Source of the DNA: Erythroxylum novogranatense
Taxonomy: Eukaryota; Streptophyta; Magnoliopsida; Malpighiales; Erythroxylaceae
Direction of reading: 5' to 3'
Length of the DNA: 64,000 nucleotides
Assembly (NCBI GenBank): GCA_029891385.1
Contig: CM057228.1
Coordinates: 52,415,783 to 52,479,782, forward strand
In this document: piece by piece, positions 24,314 through 35,067 of the stretch
How the letters are laid out: each line of letters begins with the position of its first letter
Position numbering within the stretch: the first letter of the stretch is position 1
The notes under the pieces: generated by a model
The model's input: only the letters and a program-made list of their open reading frames with translations
What the model was told of the DNA's origin: nothing
Database searches by the model: none
Position numbers and translations under genes: made by a program

Positions 24314-24700
24314 TGATTGGGTCGGCTATATTGGACCTGAGCCCAATCCCACAGGCCGATCGGTCGGTCTCATATTCACCAATTAATTCGGCCAACCCAC
24401 ACATCCATACCAACAAGAGAAGAATATCTCCCATGCAGACACGTAAAGACCTAAACCTAGTTGAAAAACCATATAAAGGTATTATTCTCATAATGATGAC
24501 GCACAATCATAAACCTAGCTTTCTGTGTTTACCAACCTCACATTTACCGTAAAACCGACTTGGCGTCGGAGAGGCTAATCGACACAACCTCCGCTCAAGC
24601 CTTCTTTGTTTTGCGATTATCCTCATATTGAATTCACCACGAAGACGATCGATCATATGGAGCACAACAACGCTCCATCCTCGCCGAATCCGCAGAACTA
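24314..24700 (+). repeat. Tat element 5' LTR
   Basis: This LTR of 387 bp starts TGATTGGGTCGG and ends CAGAACTA directly before the PBS. It aligns with the 3' LTR throughout but is shorter through many one- to four-base losses. A TATA-like ACCATATAAAGG lies at about 24467-24478. The ending TA in place of CA fits a C-to-T change. Confidence 0.88.
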
Positions 24701-24701
24701 A

Positions 24702-24721
24702 TTGGCGCCCACCGTGGGGCC
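24702..24721 (+). promoter_or_regulatory. Tat element primer binding site
   Basis: TTGGCGCCCACCGTGGGGCC follows the 5' LTR after one base. This sequence is the common PBS of Tat-type plant elements and is well preserved here. Confidence 0.85.
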
Positions 24722-24925
24722 CGACTTCCGCATCACGCCCAAAGAACACACAAATCAACCAGCGGCGATGCATCTCGATATAGTCGTTGTCGCGGCTCGG
24801 GCGATGCAACGATAAGCTCACAACTTCCTGCGACTCTGCCGCCTGCACCGCATGTCTCCCGCACGGAATCCTCTAATCCTAACGATCAACTGCAGCCTCA
24901 AACCTTAGAACAAGAAGAACAGAGC

Positions 24926-26718
24926 ATGGCCTTAGAGGATAACGTTATGCTCAATGCGCGCCAATCTCCAAAGACCGTTAGGCGCAGATCCTCCTCCGTC
25001 CATACACACCACTCGACGGAAGCAGATAGAGGAGGCGGTGAACGGTGATTCGCCAGATCTTGCAATCTCAACCAAAGACAATGACTCTCGTCTATGCCAC
25101 CGCCCGATTAATCGGCTTAACAACCGATCCTCGCCCATCCGAAGCCCTAGAAAAATCGTGGATGATCGGATTAACGCGACTATGAAGCTTTCGTCCGGAC
25201 GCCTAATGGCACAAGACTCTCCCTTCACTCCGTAAATTCGATACCTCCAAGACCCGCACAAAAATACCGATTTCGAGAAATACACTGGAAGACCGACCTC
25301 GATTATCTGCAGACTTCCATCCATGATGAATCTACATGTGTTCCGGACGCTATCCAATGTAAGGCTTTTCGCACGGCCTTCCAAGAGGGAGCTCGGCGAT
25401 GGTTCAACAGCTTGCCCCGAGTCAGATCACATGCTTCAAGATTTCAGTTGTTATTCTGAACCGATTCGCCACTAGTAAGCGGCCGAAAAGACAGCTCAAG
25501 GTGATGCAACTCACCCAAGGAAGAAACGAGTTTATGGAGTTCATCACTCGGTTTAATAACGAAGCGGTCGAGGTGCCCGACCACCGCCGCTCCATTCGTC
25601 CATCTTGGCCATGACCAATATCGAGGGACGAGGAGTTTAAGAAGTCATTAGCCCTCGATCAGCCCCGATCCTTTCAGGAAATAAGAAACAGGGCGGATAG
25701 GTATATTCAGCTTGAAGAAGTGCTGAAAAATACGAGGCGTCGAACGGATGATTGCTTGCCGAATGACAGGGCGAGCAATTCGCACAAGCGGCAAAAAGGT
25801 CAGTCGAACTGGAGAAGACCGACTAACCGACAGGGATATCGACAGGAGTTCACCCCACTAAACAGGCGATATGAAGAGGTGTTGGCAGCAATGAGAGCAG
25901 ATGGGGAAACTGTCCGAGAACCCGAAAAAATGAAGACCCCCTACAAGGACAGGAACCCTAATTTGTATTGTCGTTTCCACAAAGAGGTCGGTCATGACAC
26001 GGAAGATTGCTGGCAGTTGAAAAAAGAAGTCGAATTCCTCATACAAAGAGGAAGGTTAGGCCGATTTGTGAAACACGGGCAAAATGCCGATCGGGATAAT
26101 CGACGCAGTAATGTGCCTCGGTCGATAATAGACGACCGCATACAGAGTATAAATGATGAAATGACGAGGGAGGCGAATGCGAATTCGGATAATCGACGAG
26201 AAGAGAGAGGGCGGTCGAGGGAAAGAAATGATGGAAATGCCGCAACAAGACGACCAACCGATGGGGTCATTAATATGATATTCGGTGGAAATGCAGCCGG
26301 GGGATCCAACAACAAAGGGAGAAAAAGATATGCCAAACAGGTCGGCAAAGACTCATCCATCAAAAGGCCGAGGGAGAGCGACAAGATGATATCATTTGAT
26401 GAGTCCGACCTCAATGGAGTAAGTTGCCCTCATGATGACGCCCTCGTGGTAAACCTGAACATGGACGGATACGAGGTGAAACGGGTGATGATTGACACGG
26501 GCAGCTCAGTCGACTTGTTGTATTATGAGGCCTTCAAACAGATAAAGATACCCGAAGATCGACTACTACCCACAGACGGCCCCATCAAAGGGGTAACCGG
26601 GGCGTCGGCCTACCCGTTTACCCGGGTGTACTTGAAAGTGAAGTTCGGGCAGAAATCGTGTCAGATAGAAAGGGACGTTGAGTTCCCGGTCGAAGTTTCA
26701 AGGGCGATAATGCAATAA
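24926..26718 (+). pseudogene. Tat gag and protease
   Basis: An ATG at 24926 is a plausible start, but the first 800 bp are split between frames. The clear block is an open frame from 25720 to 26718. It contains the shortened zinc-knuckle region YCRFHKEVGHDTEDCWQLK at about 25966-26020, typical of Tat Gag, then a basic linker, then the aspartic protease with MIDTGSSVDLLYYEAF, so the DTG triad is intact (about 26490). The frame stops just after VSRAIMQ where the family continues into RT. Loss of frame in the N-terminal capsid part makes it a pseudogene. Confidence 0.85.
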
Positions 26719-28330
26719 TCAAAGGGCAACTCAAAATACCCTCAGTCAATCGCTCCACTTACTACCAAGTTATGAAGTTCCCGACACCCCACGGAGTCGG
26801 ATTGTCGAGGTCACAGAGAATCATCGTGGAATGTTACTTAGCGAGACTAAAACATTAGATGGGGCGGTAGTCGACGAGCTCTCTTGATGTGAGAACCGAC
26901 GAAGAGACGGACAGATGAACCCAAAGGAAGAAACGCAGAGGGTCGTGATCGACCGAAGCCGACCCTTCAAGTTCATAAACCTAGGTTCCGAAATGCGGGG
27001 GACTGGTTAAAGAAATCACTGATTGTTTGGTGGAAAATAGGTCGGTTTTACTTGGGTACCGAGCGACATGCCCGAATTTCTCGATCGATCGCAGATCTCA
27101 CTCCCTCGGTATTCGCATGACTATGTCGATCGCATAAAAGAAGCGATGGCACAAGCAAGGAAATCTGAGGGTGATCGAGAAGGAAGTAGCGAAGTTCTTT
27201 GGAGGCCGGGTTCATCGAGAGGTCAAATATCCCGAATGGCTCGCCAATGTCGCTTTTAGTAAAAAGAAGAACAGAAGTGGAGAATGCATAAATTTCACCG
27301 ACCGAACAAAGCGTGTCCAAAGGATGACTTCCCATTGCCTAAGATCGACCAATTAGTAGACTCCACCTCGGGGCATGAGTCTTTCGACTTCTTGGATGCT
27401 TTCTGCTATCATCGATCCAAATGAGCCCGAAGACGAAGAAAAGACCGCCTTCATAACCGAACAAGGCACATATTGCTACTAAGTAATGCCTTCGGCTGAA
27501 AACGCAGGGCGACTATCAACGGCTCATCACGTAAGTCTTTAAAAAGCAGATTGGTCTGATAGTGGAAGCTTATGTGGATGATATGGTGGTCAAAAGTAAG
27601 ACGTCCATGAGCATGTACAAGATCTCAAGGAAATCTTCGGCACTCAATAAATTCGGATGAAGCTAAACCCGAAAATGTGTGTTTGGGGTGGCATCCGAAA
27701 ATTTCAGGATTTATGATCACCGAGCGGAATCGGCTAATCCAGAGAAGATTGAGGCCATCATACAGATGCCTTCGCCGCAATGCTTGAAAGATGTTCGACA
27801 TCGACCGGTCGGATAGTTTCACCGAAAGGTGTTCACCTCTAGACTAGGAGACAAGTGCCTCCCATTTTTCAAAGTCTTGAGAAAAGCTTAACGTGACCCG
27901 CTTTCAATGGCCGGATGAGTGCGAGAAAGCTTTCCAACAGTTAAAATAATATTTGTCTAGCCCGCCTATTCTCGCAAAGCCCGGTAGAGGGGGAGAACCT
28001 GATTTTATACTTGGCGATTACGGAGGGGTCGATCAGCGCGGTACTTATCCGATCAGAAGGAAACGAGCAACATCCCATCTACTATGTCAGCAAAGTGTTG
28101 ACCGGGCCAGAAACGCGATATACGCCTATAGAGAAGCTAGCCCTCTCTTTGATAATGGCAGCTAGGAAGTTGAGGCCTTACTTCCAAAGTCATACCATCG
28201 AGGTGTGGACTGATCAACCCCTCAGGCAGTGCCTTCAAAAGCCCGAAACTTCAGGTCGGCTGATAAAGTGGGCGGTAGAACTGGGAGAGTTTGACATGCA
28301 GTATAAGCCCCGCACGACCATTAAAGCGCA
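26719..28330 (+). pseudogene. Tat reverse transcriptase and first RNase H, multiply frameshifted
   Basis: RT blocks are spread over three frames: EVKYPEWLANVAFSKKK (about 27215), DFTDRTKRVQ (about 27293) and YVDDMVVKSKT (about 27571) with the catalytic YVDD intact. The finger-palm join near 27380-27530 has lost several codons. From 28011 to 28330 a cleaner frame gives the connection/RNase H part, including YYVSKVLTGPETRYTPIEKL and GRLIKWAVELGEFDMQY. No single reading covers the enzyme. Confidence 0.85.
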
Positions 28331-28790
28331 GTGTTGGCAGACTTCATTGCAGAGATGAGCCAACCTAGCTCGAAGGACGAGCCTTTCCCCGCCTGGAGCT
28401 TGTTTGTCGACGGGTCATCCAATGCCGAGGGATGTGGAGCGGGAGTAGTGCTGGTCAGCCTGCATATGGATGAAAAGGTGGAATACGCCCTTCGGCTAGA
28501 ATTCAAGGCCTCCAATAACGAGGCAGAATATGAGGGTCTGATAACCGACCTCCAACTAGCCAGGGAGATGGGGGTGGAGCACCTGAAGATATATAGCGAC
28601 AACCAAGTGGTGGTAGCCAAGTCTTAAGGCAAGATGAGGCCAAGGGAACAACATGATCAAGTATCCGAGCTAGTAAAGCAGGAATTGAGCAATTTCGAAC
28701 AGCACTCAATCAGCAGAATAGAACGAGCTCGAAATGCTAAAGCAGATGCGCTCTCGAAAATGGCTTCCGACCGTGATGCCATAAATAATG
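28331..28790 (+). pseudogene. Second (plant-type) RNase H of the Tat element
   Basis: The frame 28331-28627 shows FVDGSSNAEGCGAGVVL, then FKASNNEAEYEGLI, then YSDNQVVV. These hold the Asp, Glu and Asp expected of an RNase H active site. A TAA at 28625 ends the frame early. The family sequence continues after it as VKQELSNFEQHSI and RARNAKADALSKMAS in the next open frame. An extra RNase H between RT/RH and integrase is a known acquisition of Tat elements. The active-site residues look intact, but the stop removes the C-terminal part. Confidence 0.85.
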
Positions 28791-30175
28791 TTCTAGTCGA
28801 ACGACTTGATCGGCCTAGCATTCAAAAAGCCGAGGAAGTTCTCAACGTGAGTACCGGTTGGTCGAGTTGGACAGAACCGATTGCGCAGTACCTTTTAGAA
28901 GGAAAGCAATCGGAAGACGCGTCAGAGGCCAAGAAGTTAAGGATAAAGGCAGCCGAATACACGATCGTCAACGGTACCCTATATAAACGATCTTACGACT
29001 GGCCGTTGCTTCGATGCTTGAATGAAGAAGAAGCCGAGCAGGCAATGGCCGAAGTCCATGAAGGGATGTGCGAAAATCACATAGGGGGCAGAATGTTGGC
29101 TCACCGATTGATCAGACAGGGGTACTACTGGCCGATAATGAGAAGAGATTGTCAGGAAAAGGTCGACCGATGTGAGGCCTACCAGAGAAACAGCAGCCTG
29201 TCTCACCAGTCGATCGAGCGAATGCAAATCATGAGTCATCCTATCCCTTTTGCCCAATGGGGAATGGATATACTGGGGCCCTTCCCTCTCGGTCCCGGAA
29301 AAAAGAAATTCCTAATAGTGGCAGTGGAATATTTCACTAAGTGGGTAGAAGCGGAGTCTGTCGCTACAATCACCGAGGGGAAAGTGGAAAGTTTCATAAA
29401 AAAGAATATACTATGCCGCTTCGGGATGCCTATGGTGTTGGTTACGAATAATGGTCGGCAGTTCGACAACCACAAGTTTAGAGATTTTTGCGATCAACTA
29501 AAGATCAAACTACGGTTGACTTCGGTAGCCCATCCCCAAAGTAACGGTCTCGCAGAGAACACCGACAAAAAGATAATGAACGCCCTTAAAAAACGCCTGA
29601 ATGACCGAAAGACCTGGGTGGAAGAAGTAGACGAAGTATTTTGGGCATATAGAACCACACCGAATGGAGCCACAGGAGAAACACCGTTCAGGATGACCTT
29701 CGGGGCAGAAGTCCTAGTTCCAGTAGAGGTGGCATTGCACAATCAAAGGGTGTCAGGCTATGAAGAAGAGCGGAATGATGAAGCCCGCAGAGCAGAGCTC
29801 GCTCTCCTTAGCGAGGATAGAAAAGGGCAGCCGCCGCCGAAGCCATCGATAAAAGGCTACCAAGTTCTACAATGAAGGGTTCGAAGCGATGTAAAGGTAG
29901 GTGGTTACGTCCTACGAAAAGTCGAGGCAGCTAGAAAGCATCCCGAAAAGCTCGGACAGACGTGGGAAGGACCCTATCGAGTGATTAAGCAGGTCGGGCA
30001 TGGTTCTTACATCCTCAGCGATGAGAAAGGGAAGTTTCTACCAAGGCCTTGGAACTCACAGAACTTGAAGGCATTTTACCAATATATAAGTTTTATTTTA
30101 GTTAATCTTTCCTTATTATCATTTTTGTATACATGTGGGTACCTTTTTCCTGTCCCTGCCAGACAAGTTTTTTAA
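28791..30175 (+). pseudogene. Tat integrase with damaged zinc finger and catalytic triad
   Basis: The frame runs to 29875 and then shifts for the C-terminal part (29890-30175, containing HPEKLGQTWEGPYRVIKQVG). The N-terminal zinc-binding region reads HEGMCENHIGG and later RCEAYQR, so the second Cys of the CxxC pair is Tyr. The catalytic core shows GMDILGPFP with the first Asp and SNGLAENT with the Glu. The second Asp, expected in a TDNG context, is Asn in VTNNGRQF. The chain would therefore be inactive even without the frameshift. Confidence 0.88.
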
Positions 30176-30269
30176 CGGCCCACGTCCTCATTATTATCAA
30201 TAAAGGGATTTTCAGATTTCTTGACAATAAAGAATTCAATCATGTATGGCAAAGAATAGAAAATCCAGG

Positions 30270-30995
30270 TAACCATCGCTCGACATTCTTCATAGATCGA
30301 CCACGGTCGGTCGGGTCGTCAAGACAAGATCCTTGGGACCCTCGTCATCGCCATCGCTCGGCATTCTCCATAGATCGACCACGGTCGGTCGGGTCGCCAA
30401 GACAAGATCCTTGGGACCCTTGCCATCGCCATCGCTCGGCATTTTCCATAGATCGACCACGGTCGGTCGGGTCGCCAAGACAAGATCCTGGGACCTCGCC
30501 ATCGCCATCGCTTCGGATATCCATAGATCGACCACGATCGGTCGGGTCGTCAAGACAAGATCCTGGGACCTCTCCATCGCCATCGCCGGCATTCTCCATA
30601 GATCGACCACGATCGGTCGGGTCGTCAAGACAAGATCCTTGGGACCCTCTCCATCGCCATCGCTCGGCATTCTCCATAGATCGACCACGGTCGGTCAGGT
30701 CGTCAAGACAAGATCCTTGGGACCCTCGCCATCGCCATCTCTCGGCATTCTCCATAGATCGACCACGGTCGGTCGGAACGCCAAGACAAGATCCTTGGGA
30801 CCCTCGCCATCGCCATCGCTCGGCATTCTCCATAGATCGACCACTGTCGGTCGGGTCGCCAAGATGAGATCCTGGGATCTTCTTTCGCCTTCGACACGGA
30901 TTGACTAAGGTCGATCGGTCGCCAAGGCGTAATCGCCGGACCGTAGCTCGCCTCAATTATAGATCGACTCAAGCCGGTCGGTCATAAGCGACTTT
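30270..30995 (+). repeat. 78-bp minisatellite in the Tat 3' region
   Basis: Eight clear units begin with CATAGATCGACCACGGTCGG at 30291, 30369, 30447, 30522, 30597, 30675, 30753 and 30831. Five of the seven spacings are 78 bp and two are 75 bp. A ninth, degenerate part follows to about 30995. Because 78 and 75 are multiples of three, several frames stay open on both strands, giving apparent repetitive proteins. Tandem repeats in exactly this part of Tat/Ogre-type elements are known and can seed genomic satellites. Confidence 0.92.
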
Positions 30996-31329
30996 ACCAA
31001 ACTACACTATGATCGAAAATGTAAAGTTTAAAACACGTAAAGTAACTTCAAAAGAATTTTATTATTGTAGATTGATCCCGCCACAAGCCCACCAAGTGAG
31101 CTCTACAACATGGGAGAAGGGAACTACCAACAACCAAGGAGAAGGAGAATACTGTGGGAAGCCTCGGAAGCGGCGGAAGAGACAAAGTAGGAGCGGACCC
31201 GGGAGCAATGGAGGAATCTCTTCACTAGGAAGCTCTTCCTTTCCGGAGAGCGACACAATGAGAACAGAGCAGACCCGGGAGCAACCAAGGAACATCTTCA
31301 CTAGGAGTTCTTCCTCTTTGAGCCGAGAT
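30996..31329. other. Spacer between the minisatellite and the antisense ORF
   Basis: About 330 bp lie after the tandem repeats and before the predicted stop of the antisense ORF. A plus-strand frame (31009-31413) and a minus-strand frame (31062-31301) exist but lack recognisable features. It may hold the 3' UTR of the antisense transcript. Confidence 0.45.
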
Positions 31330-33307
31330 CTAGCTCCTCATCCGAACGTCACGCGGTTCTCCCTCGACTTTCTTCGTCATCTCCTCCAAAGAAAGCCCAA
31401 AATCATGGAATAAGTCGCTCGGCATACTCTTGAATGAAGGGCATGCCACCCCTCAGAGCATAGAGCTCGTGGCCCCTCTTGAGCAGAGAGCTACCTCACA
31501 AAGTAGCTCCAAACTCTCCTCGCATAAGAACCGCCTCTTCCATCGCTGATCGCTTGATCCATTGCTCCCGTGATAGAGCACCGCACCTCCCGCAGGTTTT
31601 CTGCCTATCTCTATCCACCATGACGGAATGGCGCCTCTTGGCGGTACTTCTTGTTGAGCTCCCGCCCGCCCTCACAGCCTTCCTCCACTCCTCACTCTCC
31701 TTCTCCCTCCTCTCTCTCTCATTCTCCTTCTCCTCCTCTACTTTGGCCAGTCGAGCCGTCAAAACTCCCATCTCCCCCTCTTGGGCCTTCTTCTCCTCTT
31801 CAAAGGACACATTTTTAGCCTGGAGGAGGTCTCTCCCCTCCTTAACCTCTGACAGCTTGTCCTTCAAACCCTTCATATGATCATGGAGATCCTGGACTTC
31901 CTGGTCCAGAGTCTCCAAACGCCGCAAAGACTGCAGAAAGGACGCCGTCAGACCCTCATACCAAGACGAACGAGCAGTGAGAACCCAACTGTGTTACCTT
32001 TCTTCTCCATGAACCGCTCGTCATTTGGGAGTAACCCTCTCTAGAAGGTAACGGACACCTCGAGGTCCCCGATCGACACGTCCTGCCCAACTTGATGGCA
32101 GGCTCCCACTGCCCAAGGCTCACGGCCTACGCCTTCTCCTTGCCTTTCTTCATTTACTCGCTCCGGCTTGGCAAGGCGGGATGGAAGGTCACCCAGTCGA
32201 ACCAACCTCTTCCTCTTAAGAGGAGGACCCGCGTCCTCCTCCTCCTCCTCCTCTACCACTGGTACAATCGACAATGGCTCTGACGTAATAGGAAGGTCCC
32301 CGGCAGGGGGAGCACCCGCCGGCACAGCGGAGGAGGTCAACCCCGCAGACAAAGCGGCGCCCTCACCGGTCTCCGCCTCACTCCCCTTCTTCTGAGAGGC
32401 CTGCTTCCTTGACGTAGAAGCTCGAGCTCCCATCCTCACCATGGCTGCACAATGATAAATTGAGTTAGAGAACAAAACTAATGCACAAAAGTTCAACAAT
32501 TAATACAATCACGAGGAGTCAACCGGACGGGGCGGTTTCCTCCTTTAGCCCGCTAATACGAGGAGGGGGGTCGACGAGAAAAGAATCGACCGAGGCCCCC
32601 CTGGGGTATCCCTGAATGAGCCGAGCAAAATCGTATCTGCCGAGCTCCTTGATACGACGGACCACCTCCCACTCCTCTCTGTTAAGGGACAAGGTCGACG
32701 AATCATTCCACTGTTCGGCCAGAGGATACCTCCATGGTCGGCACTCAGAGGAAGATCCTGGGGGTTTCACAAAGAAATACTTGGTCCGCCAGGAAGAAAT
32801 TTTCGAGGGTGTCCTGGCCGGGCGATACCGAGCGTCTCTATATTGCAGAAAGGAGATTCCAGCCCCGGAGCTCGGACTATGGCTCATCCTCAGGAAATGG
32901 CGCAGAATGCCGACAGTAGGCGGATGGCCGAACTGATGGCACAGCAATGCCAACCCGTTTATAAACCTCCTACTGTTCGGAGGAATTTGGCTTGGCAATA
33001 ACCCGAACATGGCGCACACCTCGTCAATAATTGGGGCGTACGGGAGCCTCATACCGCCCACTGTGAAAAAGCTCCCGGAGACGGCGAAGTATCCACTGAA
33101 GTTGCTGTGGATCCGCTCATTCCTAAAGGCCAGTTGGGGCCCCCAAGACGTAGGAATATTATACTTAAGAGTCAATTTGTTCAACTCCCCCACGGTCATC
33201 AACGATGCAGTCTTTGGCGGCAACTCCACAACTAAACCATCTTTTCTCTCTTTCATCGACATCTCCTCCGCACCTCCGACCATGCTCCTAGAACTACCCG
33301 TCGACAT
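31330..33307 (-). pseudogene. Antisense ORF of the Tat element, three predicted exons
   Basis: Exon 1 (33307-32524) starts MSTGSSRSMVGG and holds YAPIIDEVCAMFGLLPSQI, RFINGLALLCHQFG and SWRTKYFFVKPP, matching the layout of the putative gypsy-type transposon domain (PF04195-like). A 79-bp GT-AG intron (32523-32445) joins it in frame to exon 2 (32444-32057), which has a Glu run and a basic KRKR. A second GT-AG intron (32056-31989) leads to exon 3, a long coiled coil (EVQDLHDHMKGLKDKLSEVK). Exon 3 has an in-frame TGA at 31496-31494 and a one-base shift near 31405 before the stop at 31332-31330. Such antisense ORFs are known in Tat elements; their function is unknown. Confidence 0.72.
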
Positions 33308-33510
33308 GTTCACCAAGAAAAAGACTTTTGAAAAAGAAGAGGGAATGAAGAAAAAGGACGTACCTAAGCAGGGGTTCGAAACGGGAAAATCAGACGGCGA
33401 AGTGAAAGGAAATTTCTGGGAACCGCGAACGAAAAAGAACAAGCGAAGACAAAGTGTAAGCTGGAGAATGAAGCAAAAGGTAAAAACCGCCACAACTCGT
33501 CAACTATGAG

Positions 33511-33520
33511 TATTTATAGA
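33511..33520 (-). promoter_or_regulatory. TATA box upstream of the antisense ORF
   Basis: The minus strand reads CCCTCTATAAATACTCATAG, with TCTATAAATA at these positions, about 200 bp before the chosen ATG. It would place a transcription start near 33485 and give a pyrimidine-rich leader. This suggests an independent minus-strand promoter inside the element. Confidence 0.6.
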
Positions 33521-34077
33521 GGGTCGGCAGAAGGAGCACTCGAAAGTGACCCAATCGGACTACAACACGTGGAGAAAATCCGAATTATGCTCAGACACGC
33601 GGCATGATCTAAGCCACAAGAATTAGGGTTGTTTGAAATCCGGAAAGGAGCGGTAGTTAAAAGGACGTACGGGACAACTGCACAATGGTTACAAGGACGA
33701 TACGTTTCAGATTCTGAACAGTTGTCAGAGAGCACGCGCCGTCAAATAATAAATGTTTCAAGTCCAAGCGTCTGCCAATGATGGCTATCCGACCTACCAT
33801 AACAAGTAAGTCATCACGCGAGAAGTGTCGAGACCGATCAATCGGGGGCCCTCAGTCAATCGACCCCAATACGAACAGTCAGGCACGACTAGTCGGCACC
33901 CGACCGATCGAAACTGCCCGAGCAATCCCATGACCGGGCTACAAGGCCAATACCTGACCGATCGACCACCTTACGAGCAGCTTTGCTTACGAGCTATGGG
34001 GAAACCAACGAACGCCAACGTCCAACATACTCCTTCGACCCTGCTCTTCGCTCAAACTCGAGGAGTAGGGGGGCTTA
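33521..34077. other. Tat 3' region before the LTR, with PPT
   Basis: Non-coding sequence with dispersed CCGATCGATC-like motifs leads to a purine tract, GAGGAGTAGGGGGGCTTA, ending at 34077 directly before the TGG start of the 3' LTR. The tract is the expected PPT. The upstream part would also hold regulatory sequence for the antisense promoter. Confidence 0.6.
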
Positions 34078-34480
34078 TGGTTGGGTCGGCTATATTGGAC
34101 CCGAGCCCAATCCCACAGGCCGATCGGTCGGTCTCACATCCACCAATTAATTCGGGCCTGACCCACACATCCATGGCCCAACAGTAGAAGAATATCTCCC
34201 ATGCAGATACGTAAAGACCTAAACCTAGTTGAAAAACCATATAAAAGGTATTATTCCCATAACAGAGGTACGCACAATCATAAACCTAGCTTTCTCTATG
34301 TTTACCAACCTCACTTTTACCAGAAAACTGACTTGAGCGTCGGAGGGGCTAATCGGGACACAACCCCCGTCAAGCCTTCTTTGTTTTGCAGGTATTCTCA
34401 TACTGAATTCACCACAGAAGACAGTCGATCACATGGAGCACAACGACAACGTTCCATCCTGCCAGAATCCGACAGAATCA
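34078..34480 (+). repeat. Tat element 3' LTR
   Basis: This LTR of 403 bp starts TGGTTGGGTCGG and ends CAGAATCA, followed by the right TSD GTTAG (34481-34485). A TATA-like ACCATATAAAAGG is kept. It appears closer to the ancestral LTR than the 5' copy, which has lost many single bases. Confidence 0.9.
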
Positions 34481-34485
34481 GTTAG

Positions 34486-35067
34486 TATTAAAGCAATCTT
34501 CTTCAAACCAAAGACTGGAAATTTGATAAGATAAGAAAGGATCAAGTACTTTTCTGCTACACCACATTCAACTATATTTCATTTGATGATAAGTGCTAAA
34601 TTTGTTGTCTTGTTACTTATTCTTCGTTTGACTCAGGGCATGTGAACGTCTCCATCTGCTAGAGAATTAAAGAAAACAAACATGATAAACATTCAATGAA
34701 AACCGCTTTGTATGGTGGGGAGAAAGTGATCAATTATACGTAACCTTTCTTAACATTTTACAAAAAGACTGTTTTCATAACTTAAACTCACAATTTTTTG
34801 ATTACAAGAGAGTAACTTTATCAATTACTCAAAGAATTGACCTTACAAATAGAGTACATAATACAAGCACAAAACTGTTTGCATCTTGAAATGAATTAAC
34901 ATAGAAAGAATCGATGTCTACACTCTACACGAAGGTTTAAACGTTTCTCCATGGATTAATGTTATTGGTCCACACAAATTACCTTAGTAAGAGCTTGAAG
35001 TATTAAAATTTTCTTCATGCGCGTAGACAAACCTATATATTGGTTTTAAGGGACAGTTCAGCATTAA
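34486..35067. other. Unassigned AT-rich flank
   Basis: I see no coding or repeated structure between the right TSD of the Tat element and the inverted repeat. Confidence 0.4.

Larger units (their letters stand above)
24314..34480 (+). mobile_element. Full-length Tat-lineage Ty3/gypsy retrotransposon with antisense ORF
   Basis: The element spans 10,167 bp. It has two similar LTRs (24314-24700 and 34078-34480), a PBS, a PPT and flanking GTTAA/GTTAG, a 5-bp TSD with one mismatch. The plus-strand order is gag, protease, RT, RNase H, second RNase H and integrase, which is Ty3/gypsy order. A second RNase H before the integrase and a large region between integrase and 3' LTR, with a minisatellite and an antisense ORF, are hallmarks of Tat (Retand/RIRE2/Grande-like) elements. 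RT and gag have many frameshifts, so it cannot move by itself. Confidence 0.92.

Noticed and set aside
30291..30850. CRISPR-like regular repeats
   Set aside because: The whole 78-bp unit is repeated with no unique spacers, and the window is plant DNA.
30133..30956. Long overlapping ORFs on both strands (up to 244 codons) with repetitive Ser/Arg/Asp-rich products
   Set aside because: They lie in the 78-bp minisatellite; unit lengths divisible by three keep frames open. No start context or domain supports a gene.
31957..32010. Alternative second intron of the antisense ORF with donor GTAACACAG and acceptor CTTTCTGCAG
   Set aside because: It removes codons that read well into the coiled coil (SSWYEGLTASFLQSLRRLE) and breaks the frame. 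The 31989-32056 intron keeps it.
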